A DNA stretch of 64,000 bases from Cyanoderma ruficeps (taxonomy: Eukaryota; Chordata; Aves; Passeriformes; Timaliidae), in the NCBI GenBank assembly GCA_008694505.1, contig VZDJ01000623.1, positions 16,549,754 to 16,613,753 on the forward strand, written 5' to 3'. The translations under genes were made by a program, and so were the position numbers. The notes below the pieces were generated by a model. That model saw nothing but the letters and a program-made list of their open reading frames with translations, did not search any database and was not told the origin of the DNA. Numbering within the stretch: the stretch's first letter is position 1; each line of letters opens with the position of its first letter. Positions 39,432-50,686 of this stretch are shown here, one piece after another.

Positions 39432-39571
39432 TCGGAGTACAAGTAGCTCTAAATATTTTGCATTGTGATTATCGCCAATGGTTACTACGCATTTTCGAGT
39501 TCTGAAATTAGCAAGTGGATTATGCCATTCGAGAAATGTTTATGCGTTTTTCATTAAATGATCAGTGCGTT
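39432..39571. promoter_or_regulatory. candidate conserved non-coding element (CpG-retaining AT-rich segment)
   Basis: Seven CpG dinucleotides lie within about 140 bases of otherwise AT-rich, non-repetitive sequence, while neighbouring AT-rich kilobases have only one or two per 300 bases. It contains GATTATCGCCAATGG and CATTAAATGATCAG, with homeodomain-like ATTA cores and an inverted CCAAT-like core. Retained CpGs outside a CpG island suggest either selective constraint or lack of germline methylation. The function is inferred only. Confidence 0.3.
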
Positions 39572-40988
39572 AAATCCTTAAGCATTTTTAAATGAGGATC
39601 TAGTCTTATTCTCTTTCTCTAAAGTGACCCACCACACTAATAAAAATATATATATTTTTCCTCTTTTGCTTTTAGTCTATACATTGCTGTTTCATTCCTA
39701 AGGGAAAGAAAAAAAAAAAAAACAACACAATAAAAGGACCAAAATTTTCAAACATTTTTTTAATCCTGGACAGAATATAGAAGAATTTGTCCTGCAACGC
39801 TGGTCAGACTATTGTGCCCTAGGGAGAAAAACAAAAGAAATTTCCTTAGAATAATTAGGTAAAATTATCAAGACTGTCAGATAGATGTGTAGATGTCTTT
39901 TGTGGAGGTGGGTTTAATTTATTTTTTAAATTTATTTTGAAGGCACAGAAGCTATTTGAAAGAAATATCTAGAGTAACTGCTTATTTAAATTAGCCACCC
40001 TTCTTTTCTCCTTTGAGAAATGTGCTACATAAATAGAACGTACCCCTAGGTATATTATTAAAACACTAAATTTACATTATTTTCTTTGGTGTAGCAAGTA
40101 TATCTATTATTAAGCACAGCATGCTGCCATGTGCTAGAAACCCCCACTGGAATCAATAGAGACAAATTAACCCCTGCCGTGGGTGCATCACTCCTGTTGT
40201 GCAGAACACACGTCTCATGATGGGACAAATTGCTTTGAAGGGGCACATGACACCAGCTTAAGAGAAAAGGTTTTCATATGAACAGGTTAGATTAAGTGAT
40301 TGACAGGTAAAATCAGGTAAGATTGCTATCTTATTAATATGTTAAATTCCAAAAAGAATTTTGTACTAATCAATATTTAGAGGTTCAGTTGAAGCTTTTA
40401 TGGGAATGTGGGCATCATTTGCTCGCACTGTATTTTCAACACCACTTTACAAAGTCATGTGGTATTTTGCCTAAAATCTATCCAGAGGCACAAATGCCTC
40501 CATATTTTCACTGGGTACAACAAAGCCACTATCTTTTGCAAATATATGTTTGCAAACATGCCCTCACTGCTAAAGGCAAAAGAGTTTAATGCTGTCAGGT
40601 AAATTCCAGTGATCCTTATATCCCTGTTCATTACTAAGTCAAGAAGTTATACAAAATCTGAATACAGAACCCATGTAGGTCATTTAACACAGTGTTCCTG
40701 GTGTCAAATGATTTTTTATTTGGATCAAACAAGAAGAGGCAGTTTAATACAATCTGATATAATGCACAAACACACAAGCTTTTTCAGAAATTATACTGCC
40801 ATTTAAGCATTCTTTGGGTTTTTTTTTTCCTTTTCCCAGTCTTCTGTCCATGTAATGCACTGTTCACATCCAAGACCATTCAAATTATTTTTCCATTTTC
40901 ATTGCCAAGGATGTTTTTATTAATCTTAAATATTTTAAGGCAAATTACATTGCAATTTGAGGAAGGAAATCCTTAGGAAAAGGTTGTG
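39572..40988. other. AT-rich unique non-coding sequence
   Basis: No gene or repeat recognised. An A-rich run sits at about 39711-39723. Overlapping 64-66 codon frames near 40389-40602 are not protein-like. Confidence 0.5.
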
Positions 40989-41310
40989 TTACAGATACTT
41001 TGAGACCAGGCCCTTTCTGAGCTGCCCTGTTGTTGGTAACTGCTGAAGGTGGGTTTCCCCAAGCTGCACTTGAGCACTCAGTTCCCAGCAAGCCAGGGTG
41101 CAGGAGTCTCTGCAAAACCCTGATGTGAACAAAACCTCAAAATACCAAGCAAGCCACCAAAAGTAAGACAGATTGTGAGGAGCTACTGAACGCAGCATCC
41201 CAACAGAGGGGAGGCTGCCGCAGCTCCATGTCCTCGGGTACAGCCATCCACAAGGCTGACTTTGATCATATCTGTCTAAAAACTCATAAACTTCTACATC
41301 TCTCTTCATC
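40989..41310. other. GC-raised segment, possibly a decayed repeat
   Basis: About 320 bases with visibly higher GC and sharp edges against AT-rich flanks. The minus strand is open for 106 codons (41309 down to 40989) without a recognised domain. The texture resembles an old LTR in the minus orientation, but I could not identify terminal repeats, a polyadenylation signal or a target duplication. Confidence 0.25.
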
Positions 41311-44300
41311 TCTACTTAACAAAATAGTTACAGCTACAGGAAGTAAAAAACAAAGAACAATTATTAGCTTTGTTTGTTGAAAAAAAAAAGAAATTAGTCC
41401 TGTCATACATCCTTTCTTGAAAGTTTGTACTTTATTATTATCATTATTCCTTCACATGAGACAAGTTTGTGGCACTTTAATTATTATCCATTATCCTGCT
41501 CATTAAAAGACAAATAAAAACTTATTTCATATTTCAGCATAATTTGCAGTGCTTGCCCATGGTAAAATGTAATGATGTTACAATAAATTTTAATGTGTAA
41601 CCTGTGTCTTTGACTGGAAATAAACCACAAGCATGTATGGTGACAAGTGCTACGTGCTGCTGTTGCTGAGACATAAATTTCATAAAGAAGAATAAAAAGT
41701 TGATTGTTAAATATTTCGTTCTAAATTATGAAATATATGTATAAGTATTAGACACGCACATACACACCACATTTAGAAATAAAATCAGAAAGAAATGTCT
41801 CTGCCTTGGAACTGTCTGACTTTTTCGAGCTTTAGAAGGTACATTCAGATTTTACACTTGGTGTATTAAGAGAAAGAACCAGCTCAAAGTATTGGAAGTT
41901 CCCCTCTCTGTTCTCTCACACAGGCTCACACTCATTGGCTGCGATAGCAAAAAATGTAAAAATTATGCCAGTGTGTAACATTCATTCAGCCCTTCTGGTA
42001 ACAAAAGGACAGGGAGGATTTTTTTGTAACTTTGCAAGAAATCCCTGATTTACAAAGAAATTACTTACTTCTGCATTGACATGGTAACAAGAAAATTATT
42101 TTCATTGATAATTTCTCTTTCGCTTACTAATTGTAAGGTGAGCAAACCAGGACATCAAGGAAATTTAGTCAAAATATTTGTTTTCCTGCTGTGAAAGCAA
42201 AATAAGTAGCTGCACCATTAAAGCAGTAGGAGCAGTAAGCAGCAAGACCCTGGCAAGTTAACTTATTATTACTTATCAGTGAAACATGCTGGCTTTAGCA
42301 GAGCAAATCTCCCACTTCCCTCTGGGGAAATGGGGAAGAAAAGTAAAGCTGATCAGAGTGTTGATAGATGAGGATATGTTTCATCTCCCCCAGAAGGACA
42401 TTCTGCCTCTACTAAACTTTTCTTATCTCCTTGTTTTCTTTGTTCCCAATCTTTGGGTTTTTTTGTTTTTGGTTTTGGTTTTTTTTCCTTCATTCTGAAA
42501 GATTTCTGAGAACAATTTGATGTGATACATTAAGAACTATATTGTGCTGGTTTTTGTGCTGTGATTTTCATTCAGCCACTACAAATGTAGGCCTGTTTTC
42601 TTTAAAATATACTCCTTGATTTCTCAAAGAAAAAAAGATCATTTCACAAAGTATAAGTAATTAAAAAAAGGGGAAAATGGCCTACAGAAATTGTCTGTCA
42701 GCATTCCAGATCACAGATGATAACAGTGCTGAAAACCACCACCTCCCATCCCCCAGCACGCTTGAAAATACATTGTTCGCCTGGGGCCTCTGAACAGCTA
42801 TGAAAACAAAAATTAATTAGCTTTTTGAACTCAGAAGTCCAATTTCTTAGATTGGATTTAAGTTTTAGATTAAATGTTTTGATGAGTGATGGCTACCTTT
42901 ATATTTGTGTACATAAGATGATTTTCCTCACTGTAGTCTTCATGAGCATCTCTTGCATCAGGTTGCTGCAATGCATCTCCTTTTAGAAAAACTGACTGAG
43001 TTTCATTTATTAATCAGTTTAATTTACTACAAGTCTACAGAGTTTATAGTTGCAGAGAGCTGGGAAGAAATACCCTTTCCCGTTTTTTTTTAAACTAGTG
43101 TCAATAATTCAACCTTTTATAAAAAATGAAATTTCTCCTTTACTGGAGCAAGAGTTTTTTTATTTCATTTCACAACAAATCAGAATCAAAATTACTATAA
43201 TGATGAGATAAAAACTTGTTATTAAGTTAAATTCCTTTGTTTCCACAGTTTTTCTTATAAAATAGCCTACCTGAAAAAGCAAATATCCAAGACTTGACTT
43301 AACAGCAAGATAGGCAATAGCAGACTTTGTTCACCACTCCAATTAATTAAAAAGATTCCTCTGAAGTTGGTCTTTTTGGTTCCAACAGCTTTCCAGCACC
43401 AGATAAGTAAAGTGAAAATACTGTAAAGTCTTCATGAAGTCAATACTGTCTGGAAATCAATATTAGCTGTACAAGATACCTGTGTATCCTACATTGCAGC
43501 CAAATATGATATAATTTTTTCTACGGATTTCCTGATGTTCAAAGTATCCTTTGTGCTTTTTAAACATATACATCTCCCAAAGAACCACAGTCCTTGACTA
43601 AAAAATTATTATTTGGAGCCTTATACCTGATAGTATTAATAACTTCAATTCAAAAGACATAAATTAACAACATGGGGTTTGTTTTCTTTTTTACATTAGG
43701 GATTCTCCTTAGAAAGTGAAATACCTGTATTTTTTAGTTATTTGCAGTTTTATAGAACAGAAAAGTATAGCAGTGAAAAAGTGTTTTAGCTCAAGTGGGA
43801 ATAACATGTGATTTTCTGGAAAAAATTAACACTCCACAGAAAAAAAAAGGAGCTACTGAAATCTAGATAACACCACTTCCATATCTGTTTATTTGTTACC
43901 AGATTATGGAATCTATCTCAAGTCATATTGAATTTTGATACTTTCAAGGAAAGAAGTACAAGCTGTTTGATCCAGAATGTCACATAAAGTAGTGCCAAAT
44001 GTTGGTTCAAGATCTTTAGGTTTAGAATATATATCACTTGTAGGCACAAGCATCTTTTTCAATAGGTTACTGGTTAAAAAATAAGCCATGGTAATTTCTT
44101 AAATTAGATCGGATGGGTATTTTGCTCGGTTGATTTGGTTAATGATCCATCTGTCACATTCTGTTGGAATTCATAAATGAACTCTTTTTAATGAAGGATT
44201 TATTAAAAATACCTTTTCATCCCCACCAAATAACCATTTTTCTGACTTTTAGAAAGAAGATAGTATTGTACTGGAGAAGCAGGTTACTGTGGTTCCATGC

Positions 44301-47051
44301 AGTGTACCTTCACAAATCACAAATAAGACATTCTGCCACTAAATAACATTCCAGATTTGTTATCAAAGAATCATTTATCACAGAAAAAGATGTGGGGAAA
44401 TCAAAGATTTATTCTGGAATTTTAGTGTAAAGAAAATGTGCAAATGCATTGCTGATCCAAATACCTTCCACTTTTTTTCTTTTTTTAATTTAGATTATAA
44501 TGAGGCTGTATATTTTTATATTCAGGAGATTAAAATGATCAACAGCATAAAACAGAACAAGCAAAAAATCCCAACACAAAATGAGCAAACAACTAGCTAA
44601 CTAGTTTCAAAACTTAGTCCTCTACTTCCAGGAAGTTTCTTATAAAGCCTATGAACATATGTGAGATCAATCACAACAGATTATATTCAGAATTCAATGA
44701 CTCTGAGCAGCTTATAGCATGATGTTTCTACGAAGGATCACGTTTTTAAATCTCTGGTGCATGAACATTGCCCTTACATGTATTAGCTGAAATTTGGGGT
44801 TTGAGTACTCTGAGCAACAGCGTAATACAAACATCTGGATAGGAACTCAAGATTTGTGTTCATTAAGCCAGGTTTTGAATTCCAAGAGCAGTAAGAAAAA
44901 ATCTCAGTGGTATTTAGGCACTGGAAGCATCACCATGCCTGCCCTTTTTGTGCAGTGATCAATGTGTGTTGCTAACCAGATACAAACTTGATGTTTTTAA
45001 AAACAACACATGGTCTTAAGTCATGAGGATCTACTGAAACACAATGAGTGTGCTTGGCTGGCATTCAAACCCCGTGCCTGGTTTTGTGAAGGAAAAGCTG
45101 CATGCAATTCATCAGCATTCCTTTCTGCTTTCCAAATCTATCTGATTTCTGTTTCACTCTCTGGCTTATTTAGTTTTTAATTTGTTTTCCACAGACGCTG
45201 CTTTGAGATGCATATGCATTTCACTGGAGTGCTACAGAGTTACAATTGTTCTAACACACAGAAAGGAAAATAAATGTACCCATTATCCCAGCATTATTTC
45301 TCTGCCCCAGTGGGATTTGTACTTCTACAAACTGAGTGCCTGAAAGAACTGAAATATGTATCCAGTGGATGATTTGGAACCAAGGATGGAATTTCTAGAT
45401 GGCATAGTTAAAATATCTGAATTATTCACCCACTTATGTGAATTCTGCATGCCATGACTGTACTCCTTCCCTTGATTCCCAGAACTACAGCTCTGGGAGG
45501 AAGATGATGTTTTCAAGATCTGATTATAACAACAGTGCTGAAGCTCAGGAAGGGCTGAGCACACCCACTTCACTCTGACATGGTTGAAGCTGACAAACTT
45601 TCCTCAGGGAAATTAATATCTTTTCTCAGGGGTTTAGTTTTCCTTTCATCTAAGGGGAATGACATTTTAAGGGTATATTAATGATTTGAGGTTGCAAAGA
45701 TATAAAAAGCAAAAGCAAATATAATCCAAGTGCTATTTTTGCATCCTTATTTATTTTAAGAATATAGTGAATAATGCAGATTTTATAAAATTTTATAAAA
45801 CGTAGCAACAGCAATGATCAAGTGAGCTGCTTGAACAAGAAAAAAAAAATGGTGTTTTACCCTTTATTCTGAGCTTGGTGTGAAGGGAATGTGGTACCTG
45901 ATATTTCAGTTTAATGCTTACTGTGAAATGCGGATGAGTTTGTAGTGTGTCCCTACAAACCAAGTCATCACAACCTCTTCTTTTGTGCCATTTCATTTTT
46001 TTTTAACATTTCCCCTTTCTTTGTAGGTACATATCCTGTTGAAATTGAGAATATAAGGCTAGAATTTGCCCTTTAGGTTCATCTCCTTTTAAATAAGGAA
46101 TATCTAAAGAGATTTTGCAGTTGTGTGTTGGTAAATACTGCTCACAATTTGTATTCACAAAGATTACATTTATTCAGCTCTGTTTGCTTATAATGTGGAC
46201 TGGGTTAGCTTTAATAAGCTGGCAATGTCCTGAAAGAGCTCTGGTACCAATGTAAAGGTACTGAAATAAAATAACAGTGCAGGGAAGCCTTTGTATTATT
46301 AATAATGCAATGTATACATCTTTGAGGTAGAGAGAAAAGTTGACTTTTAACATGATACTTCTAAATCCTTGAAGACACAGTGGACACACAAATTACACAC
46401 GTATTTCTCAGCTCTTTGTGCTTTAAATCTGGTTACAATAGCTATGCATGACTGAGAGTTTTCATAGAGTATGAGTCAGGAACAGCTTCTGATATTCTAG
46501 ATTATTTCAATGTTACAGAGTTTTTGCAGTACTTAAGTGTTTGTACTGCTTTAGTAGTTGAAAGGTTTGGAAATGAGCATCAGCTAAAACTCATAATGGT
46601 TTTGCTTTGTAAGTATCAAAGATCTGGCTAGGAAAATACCACCTTGAGCTGCAGGCAAACATTCTGAGCAAGTTCAGTCTGTCTGTAAGTTGAAAATGGT
46701 ATGGGATGACACCTATAGCACAGGAAACTCCCATCTATCTGTTTTCTACCTTTAATAATCTAAAGATATCTGGTGGAGAATATATCAAAGGAGATGGCTG
46801 AAACCTGACAAAAAATGTGATGCAGTTGAAGTGCTGAAGCATGAGATTGTGAAGACAAAACAATACTTAGGGGTTATGGCTGATGATTTTATCATATACC
46901 CATGCAATGTGGGATCTGGAGAAGATGCAGACACCTTTTACTTATCCATTCCTAGTTCCTCCCCATTAATTTGGGCCCCTCTAGCCCTGGTGTTGCATTG
47001 CCTGGTGCCACACTGATGTCTTTATTATTTGCAGAGCTGTTTAGGCTGTAC
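41311..47051. other. AT-rich unique non-coding sequence with possible regulatory motifs
   Basis: No gene or interspersed repeat recognised in 5.7 kb. The segment at about 41400-41640 is rich in TAAT/ATTA cores and low in simple repeats. A G/T-rich run (GGGTTTTTTTG, GGTTTTGGTTTT) lies at about 42455-42485. A perfect octamer palindrome at 45208-45219 is listed separately. Open frames are 82 codons or fewer. Confidence 0.45.
45208..45219. promoter_or_regulatory. MORE-type octamer palindrome ATGCATATGCAT
   Basis: A perfect 12-bp palindrome identical to the MORE element known to bind POU-domain (Oct) factor dimers. It lies within non-repetitive sequence (about 45050-45260) that also has CATGCAATTCATCAGCATT. 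Binding here is inferred from the motif alone. Confidence 0.35.
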
Positions 47052-47304
47052 TCACGCTGAGTCACAGACCACTCATTTCCCCTGTGTGCAGCATTGCAGC
47101 ACAGACCTGGATCATGGTGAGGGCAATGAGCTGACCTCTGAAGTGGCCTGTAGAAATTGATTTGACAGTGTTGCAAAAAGCTACTCGTCTTCTGACTTTG
47201 CCGTGTAAGACCACGCTGACATGGTTTTAATGTTTTATGTCACTGTTAATTCATTAGTCGGCAAGATTTCACTGGTCTGTCACAGCAACTACATCAGATG
47301 CGGC
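47052..47304. promoter_or_regulatory. candidate conserved non-coding element with retained CpGs
   Basis: Non-repetitive sequence of moderate GC with six CpGs spread over about 250 bases (for example CTCACGCTG, CTACTCGTC, GCCGTGTAAG, CCACGCTGAC, TAGTCGGCAAG, GATGCGGC) and a homeodomain-like GTTAATTCATTAG core. It belongs to no repeat family I recognise. Regulatory function is a guess from texture. Confidence 0.25.
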
Positions 47305-47561
47305 TTCTTTCACAGAAGTTTGAAAGGCATCCCTTCTCCACAAAATTTGATCACAACACAGGTGGCTTTTCTATTGTAGCTTTGAGCTTTGGCAGGGGAG
47401 GTGACCCTGACAGTTACACTTTATTTTGAACTCTCTCTCTTTGAACATTTCTTGTAATTGACATATTTTGCTTTATTATCAGCAGGGGGTGAGTATCTCT
47501 CCTTAGCTTTCAACTTCCTTTTTCTAGGTGCAGGATTTCCTTTCAAGGAAAGGAAAGGTGC
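47305..47561. other. unique left flank of the minisatellite
   Basis: No gene. A short inverted repeat, CCTTTC-AAG-GAAAGG, lies just before the minisatellite at about 47539-47553. Confidence 0.5.
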
Positions 47562-47810
47562 GGGTTTTCACTCCAACCGACTCCGGTCTGGACTCCGGGG
47601 AAAATCCGGTCCGGGTTTTCACACCAACCAACTCCGGTCCGGACTCCGGGGAAAATCCGGTCCGGGTTTTCACTCCAACCAACTCCGGTCCGGACTCCAG
47701 GGAAAATCCGGTCTGGGTTTTCGCTCCAACCGACTCCGGTCCGGACTCTGGGAAAAATCCGGTCCGGGTTTTCGCTCCAACTGACTCCGGTCCGGACTCT
47801 GGGAAAAATC
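47562..47810. repeat. 51-bp CpG-rich minisatellite, 4.9 copies
   Basis: Five tandem units start at 47562, 47613, 47664, 47715 and 47766 with an exact period of 51; the last unit is 45 bases long. Each unit begins GGGTTTTC, continues with CTCCAACCGACTCCGG, TCCGGACTCCGGGG and AAAATCCGG, and is packed with CCGG and CpG in an AT-rich neighbourhood. Units 4 and 5 share CGCTCC and TCTGGGAAAAA, marking a recent sub-duplication. Most differences between units are CG to TG or CA changes, as expected from methylated-CpG decay. Because 51 is a multiple of three and the unit lacks stops in most frames, two plus and three minus frames stay open across it. These are not genes. Confidence 0.95.
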
Positions 47811-48184
47811 TCCACCTTTTGCAAGGCAGAACAGAGTGGCCAAGATTATAAACATTGCAAGTATGGTCAGAACAAAAAGATATTGTAATTATGAAAGTAA
47901 AATAGGCCATAGACCATCTTACTGGGCAGGACATGCTTCAAATACTGGCAGTCAGCATTGAAGATCTATGATTAAAAAATATTTAAATGAAATGTTTTGA
48001 TTCAGATAAAGCTTGTATGTCTTTTCCCCTGTAAATCGTTTTAAAAAGATTTTAGCAACTTGTAACTTAAAATTTTAAGTAGTTTTCTGAAAAAAGTGAA
48101 GCAAAAAAATGTCTAAAAAACCCCTAAAAATCCAACCGTCTGAAAGATGTAAATTTTCATTTTATAGTGTGAACTCTACTATAC
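47811..48184. other. AT-rich segment between minisatellite and LTR
   Basis: No gene or repeat recognised. Confidence 0.5.
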
Positions 48185-48799
48185 TGCGGTGGTGCGGTGC
48201 TGCTCTCAGGGAACTCACGTCCCATTTCTGGCCAACTCGAGCACCGACGCCACACTATCAGTACAGTTCCATATTCTGCGATACATCCCCGATCCTGTGG
48301 GTTCTTGCCTTTGGCAGAAGCATGAACAGTGGTGAGGAAGAAGGGATGACTCCTGCGAGAAATTCAGCTGGGGTTTATTAAGTCCTTACAGGATTTGTAC
48401 ACACCCAGAGAGAGCCCACAAAAGCGGCTTCTTCTCTCTGTACTGCACCTTAAGTTTGGGGGTGGGGAAATGGGAAGGGGACAGCTTGGAACCAATCCAT
48501 AAAGGGAAGGGAGTGGCCAATCCAGAAAGGGAAGGAAAAGAACAATCAACAGAACCAATCAATACATTAAAGGCGGGGGGGGAGAACCGGAGACTCTGCC
48601 AATCTCTCGACATTTTCAGATGTCTTCCAGACATCAGGGCGAGGCTGTAAGGTGATGGACAGGACCCATAATTGTGATTGACACTGGACAATCACTCAGG
48701 AGAAACCAAGAAGGCTTTAACACGAGGTACATGAGACAAACCATTGTAAAACAAAGAACAGATGCATACAGAAACTGGTAAAGCTAAAAACACACCACA
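48185..48799 (-). mobile_element. solo LTR of an endogenous retrovirus (615 bp)
   Basis: On the minus strand it begins TGTGGTGTG (48799 downwards) and ends CACCACCGCA (48185), giving short inverted termini of the TGYGGTG type expected for an LTR. A polyadenylation signal AATAAA reads on the minus strand near 48375-48382 (TTTATTAAG on the plus strand), about 190 bases before the inferred 3' end, an acceptable R/U5 layout. GC and CpG content are above the surroundings. No internal retroviral sequence is visible on either side. No target-site duplication is found (CTATAC on the left, GCGCTT on the right), so one boundary may be wrong or the element may have recombined. Open frames of 90-101 codons inside it have no recognisable domain. 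Confidence 0.65.
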
Positions 48800-49255
48800 G
48801 CGCTTCCTCTTATAAAGCAATAGTTTGCTGAATTTTTTTTTTTTAAGTAATATTTGCAGGAAAAGTTACTACTCTGTGTGAAAAGGGATGAGAGGATGGA
48901 TGGTTCTGTGAGAGTAGTAAATGCAGTAAAGAATAGAAAATTTAAAGCTTTGGTTTTACTTCACAAAAACACAGGGTAACATGCTGTTGAGATGGCAAGG
49001 ACAATACAAATACAGCAGATTTAATGATATGATATTCTGTTTTAAGAGGTAAATAAGAAAAAACAATCGACCATAACTCTGCACCCATTACTTGTAGCTA
49101 AGTTGTAAATGAACCACTCTCATGTGTTCCAATTGCCATGAATTTACAGTTTAATTATTTCAGTCTAAAATGCTTTGCTTTGAGAAAAGACCACGGTGAC
49201 TGAAAAAATTTTATTGAGTGCATTTAAAGCATTGAAATGCTGAGTTCACTGGGTG
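48800..49255. other. AT-rich segment between two LTRs
   Basis: No gene or repeat recognised. A poly-T run lies at about 48834-48844. Confidence 0.5.
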
Positions 49256-49297
49256 TGGCCACACAAAACTAATAATAGAACTGATGGATTACATATG
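49256..49297 (+). repeat. first copy of a ~50-bp tandem duplication, split by an LTR
   Basis: Starts TGGCCACACAAAACTAATAA and runs to the LTR boundary. Its continuation (TATTATGGA) is found after the LTR at 50678-50686. The first 35 bases match 50687-50721 at 34 of 35 positions. Confidence 0.9.
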
Positions 49298-50672
49298 TGT
49301 TTTGGGTTGGCGCTGGCCAAATGCCAGTGCACCCATGAGTGTATGTTTTTCCCTAACAAACTACTGTGAGATGTGACCAAGAACAGAGCAGAGCGGGCCT
49401 ATAACTTGAAATAGGAAAAAGAACATTTATTAACCTACATAACAATAGACAATACATAACAACAGACAATAGACATGAAAAGAAAACTCCCAGAACACTT
49501 TTCCTCCTCCCCCCAATTTCTATCCTTTACTTGCTCAACAGTTGACACCAGCACATACCCTCATATCTACTTGCTTAAACATTCCACAACCCTGGGTTCC
49601 CAATCCAAACCATTATCCCTTAAAAACACAATCCTCAATCCATCCAGAGAGAGAGAGAGGAGTCTCTCTCGCACCACAGACCCCCCACAGGAAACACAGG
49701 TCCATCCTTCTGTGTTCCCATGTCACCCCTGGCACCATCCGGAGAATTCTACCAGGGTGACACTCTCCTTTCCATGTCCAGTGCTCTCACCACTGTTCAT
49801 GGACCAAAACTAGATAGGGCTCTTTTAAGGATGTTTGGCCAAGTACCAAAAACTAGCCATCTTCTCCTATTGGGACTAGCAGTTCTCCCCAAATTTACCC
49901 CTGGGGCTGAGGGTTCCAAGAACAGGCCACAAAAGTCTTTGGCTTTGAACCAAAAAGCATCCACCCAAAATACAGTCTCATTTATATTCAGAAGAGTCAG
50001 GGTCTGTCTATGGCTCCCATTATGCAAGAGACGTTCAACCCAAAAGCCACTCCTCTTCATCTTTGGCAATCGGGGGAGATTCTTTTCATCTTCCTTTATT
50101 ATCTTGGTCCCAGGCTGTTCTCTCTCTTCTAAAACCACCAGCCATGAGGAATCAGTGCATTGGAACAGTTCTCCTCTGCCTTAGAAAGAGTTAAAAGCTC
50201 CTGTCTCCCAGCAAGGCCACAGGCTCAGGCTCTCGCACGCTCTCCGGTAACTCCCACACAGCTCGCCGCTCGGCACCTTCTCCCTGGGGGAAAGAGAGAC
50301 GGGCCGGGGGGGGACAGGGGGGATGGAAGGCACCTCCGAAGCTCTCCACCTCTCTACCCCTCCATCCTGGATGGGGCTAACCCAGCTCCTGTCCCGTTCC
50401 CTCTCTTTTCCTCCCCCTGAGGCCTGGGCCTACCTGGCTCCCCTCCCCCGCCCAGCCTGCCACACTGAACAGGGGGAGAGGAGGGTGCTCCTCTGCTGAA
50501 AGCAGAGCCAGGAAAAAAAGTAGGTCCGGGAGTCCTTGCTTTTAACCCCCTGTGTCCTCAGAGGCGTGTCCAAACTCTCAGTGGCCACTGAAGGTGCCAA
50601 CATCCAAACCTGGCCACTGATTGGTTTGACCTCACCTTCCTGAAAAAACTAATTTCCCCTCAAACCAGGACA
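49298..50672 (-). mobile_element. solo LTR, ERVL-like (1375 bp)
   Basis: On the minus strand it starts TGTCCTGGTTTGAGG (50672 downwards) and ends CCAACCCAAAACA (49298), the TG...CA structure of an LTR. The flanking 5-mers ATATG (49293-49297) and GTATG (50673-50677) match at 4 of 5 positions and are a likely 5-bp target duplication, the length usual for ERVL-type elements. AATAAA reads on the minus strand near 49428-49434. The half near its 5' end (50200-50560) is GC- and CpG-rich and contains a G-quadruplex-type motif, while the rest is AC-rich on the plus strand. Open frames of up to 154 codons (49720-50184 plus, 49797-50138 minus) have no recognised domain. There are no internal genes, so it is a solo LTR, minus orientation. 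Confidence 0.82.
50301..50322 (+). other. G-quadruplex-type motif inside the LTR
   Basis: GGG, CC, a run of eight G, ACA and a run of six G occur within 22 bases on the plus strand (antisense of the LTR), preceded by another five-G run at 50286-50290. This satisfies the four-tract G3 rule. Confidence 0.75.
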
Positions 50673-50686
50673 GTATGTATTATGGA

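Noticed and set aside
47562..47810. Tandem repeat as a possible CRISPR array
   Set aside because: Units are contiguous with no unique spacers, and the sequence is vertebrate-like.
49475..50420. Open frames of 72-154 codons on both strands
   Set aside because: They lie wholly inside the solo LTR, overlap one another on both strands and have no retroviral or host domain.
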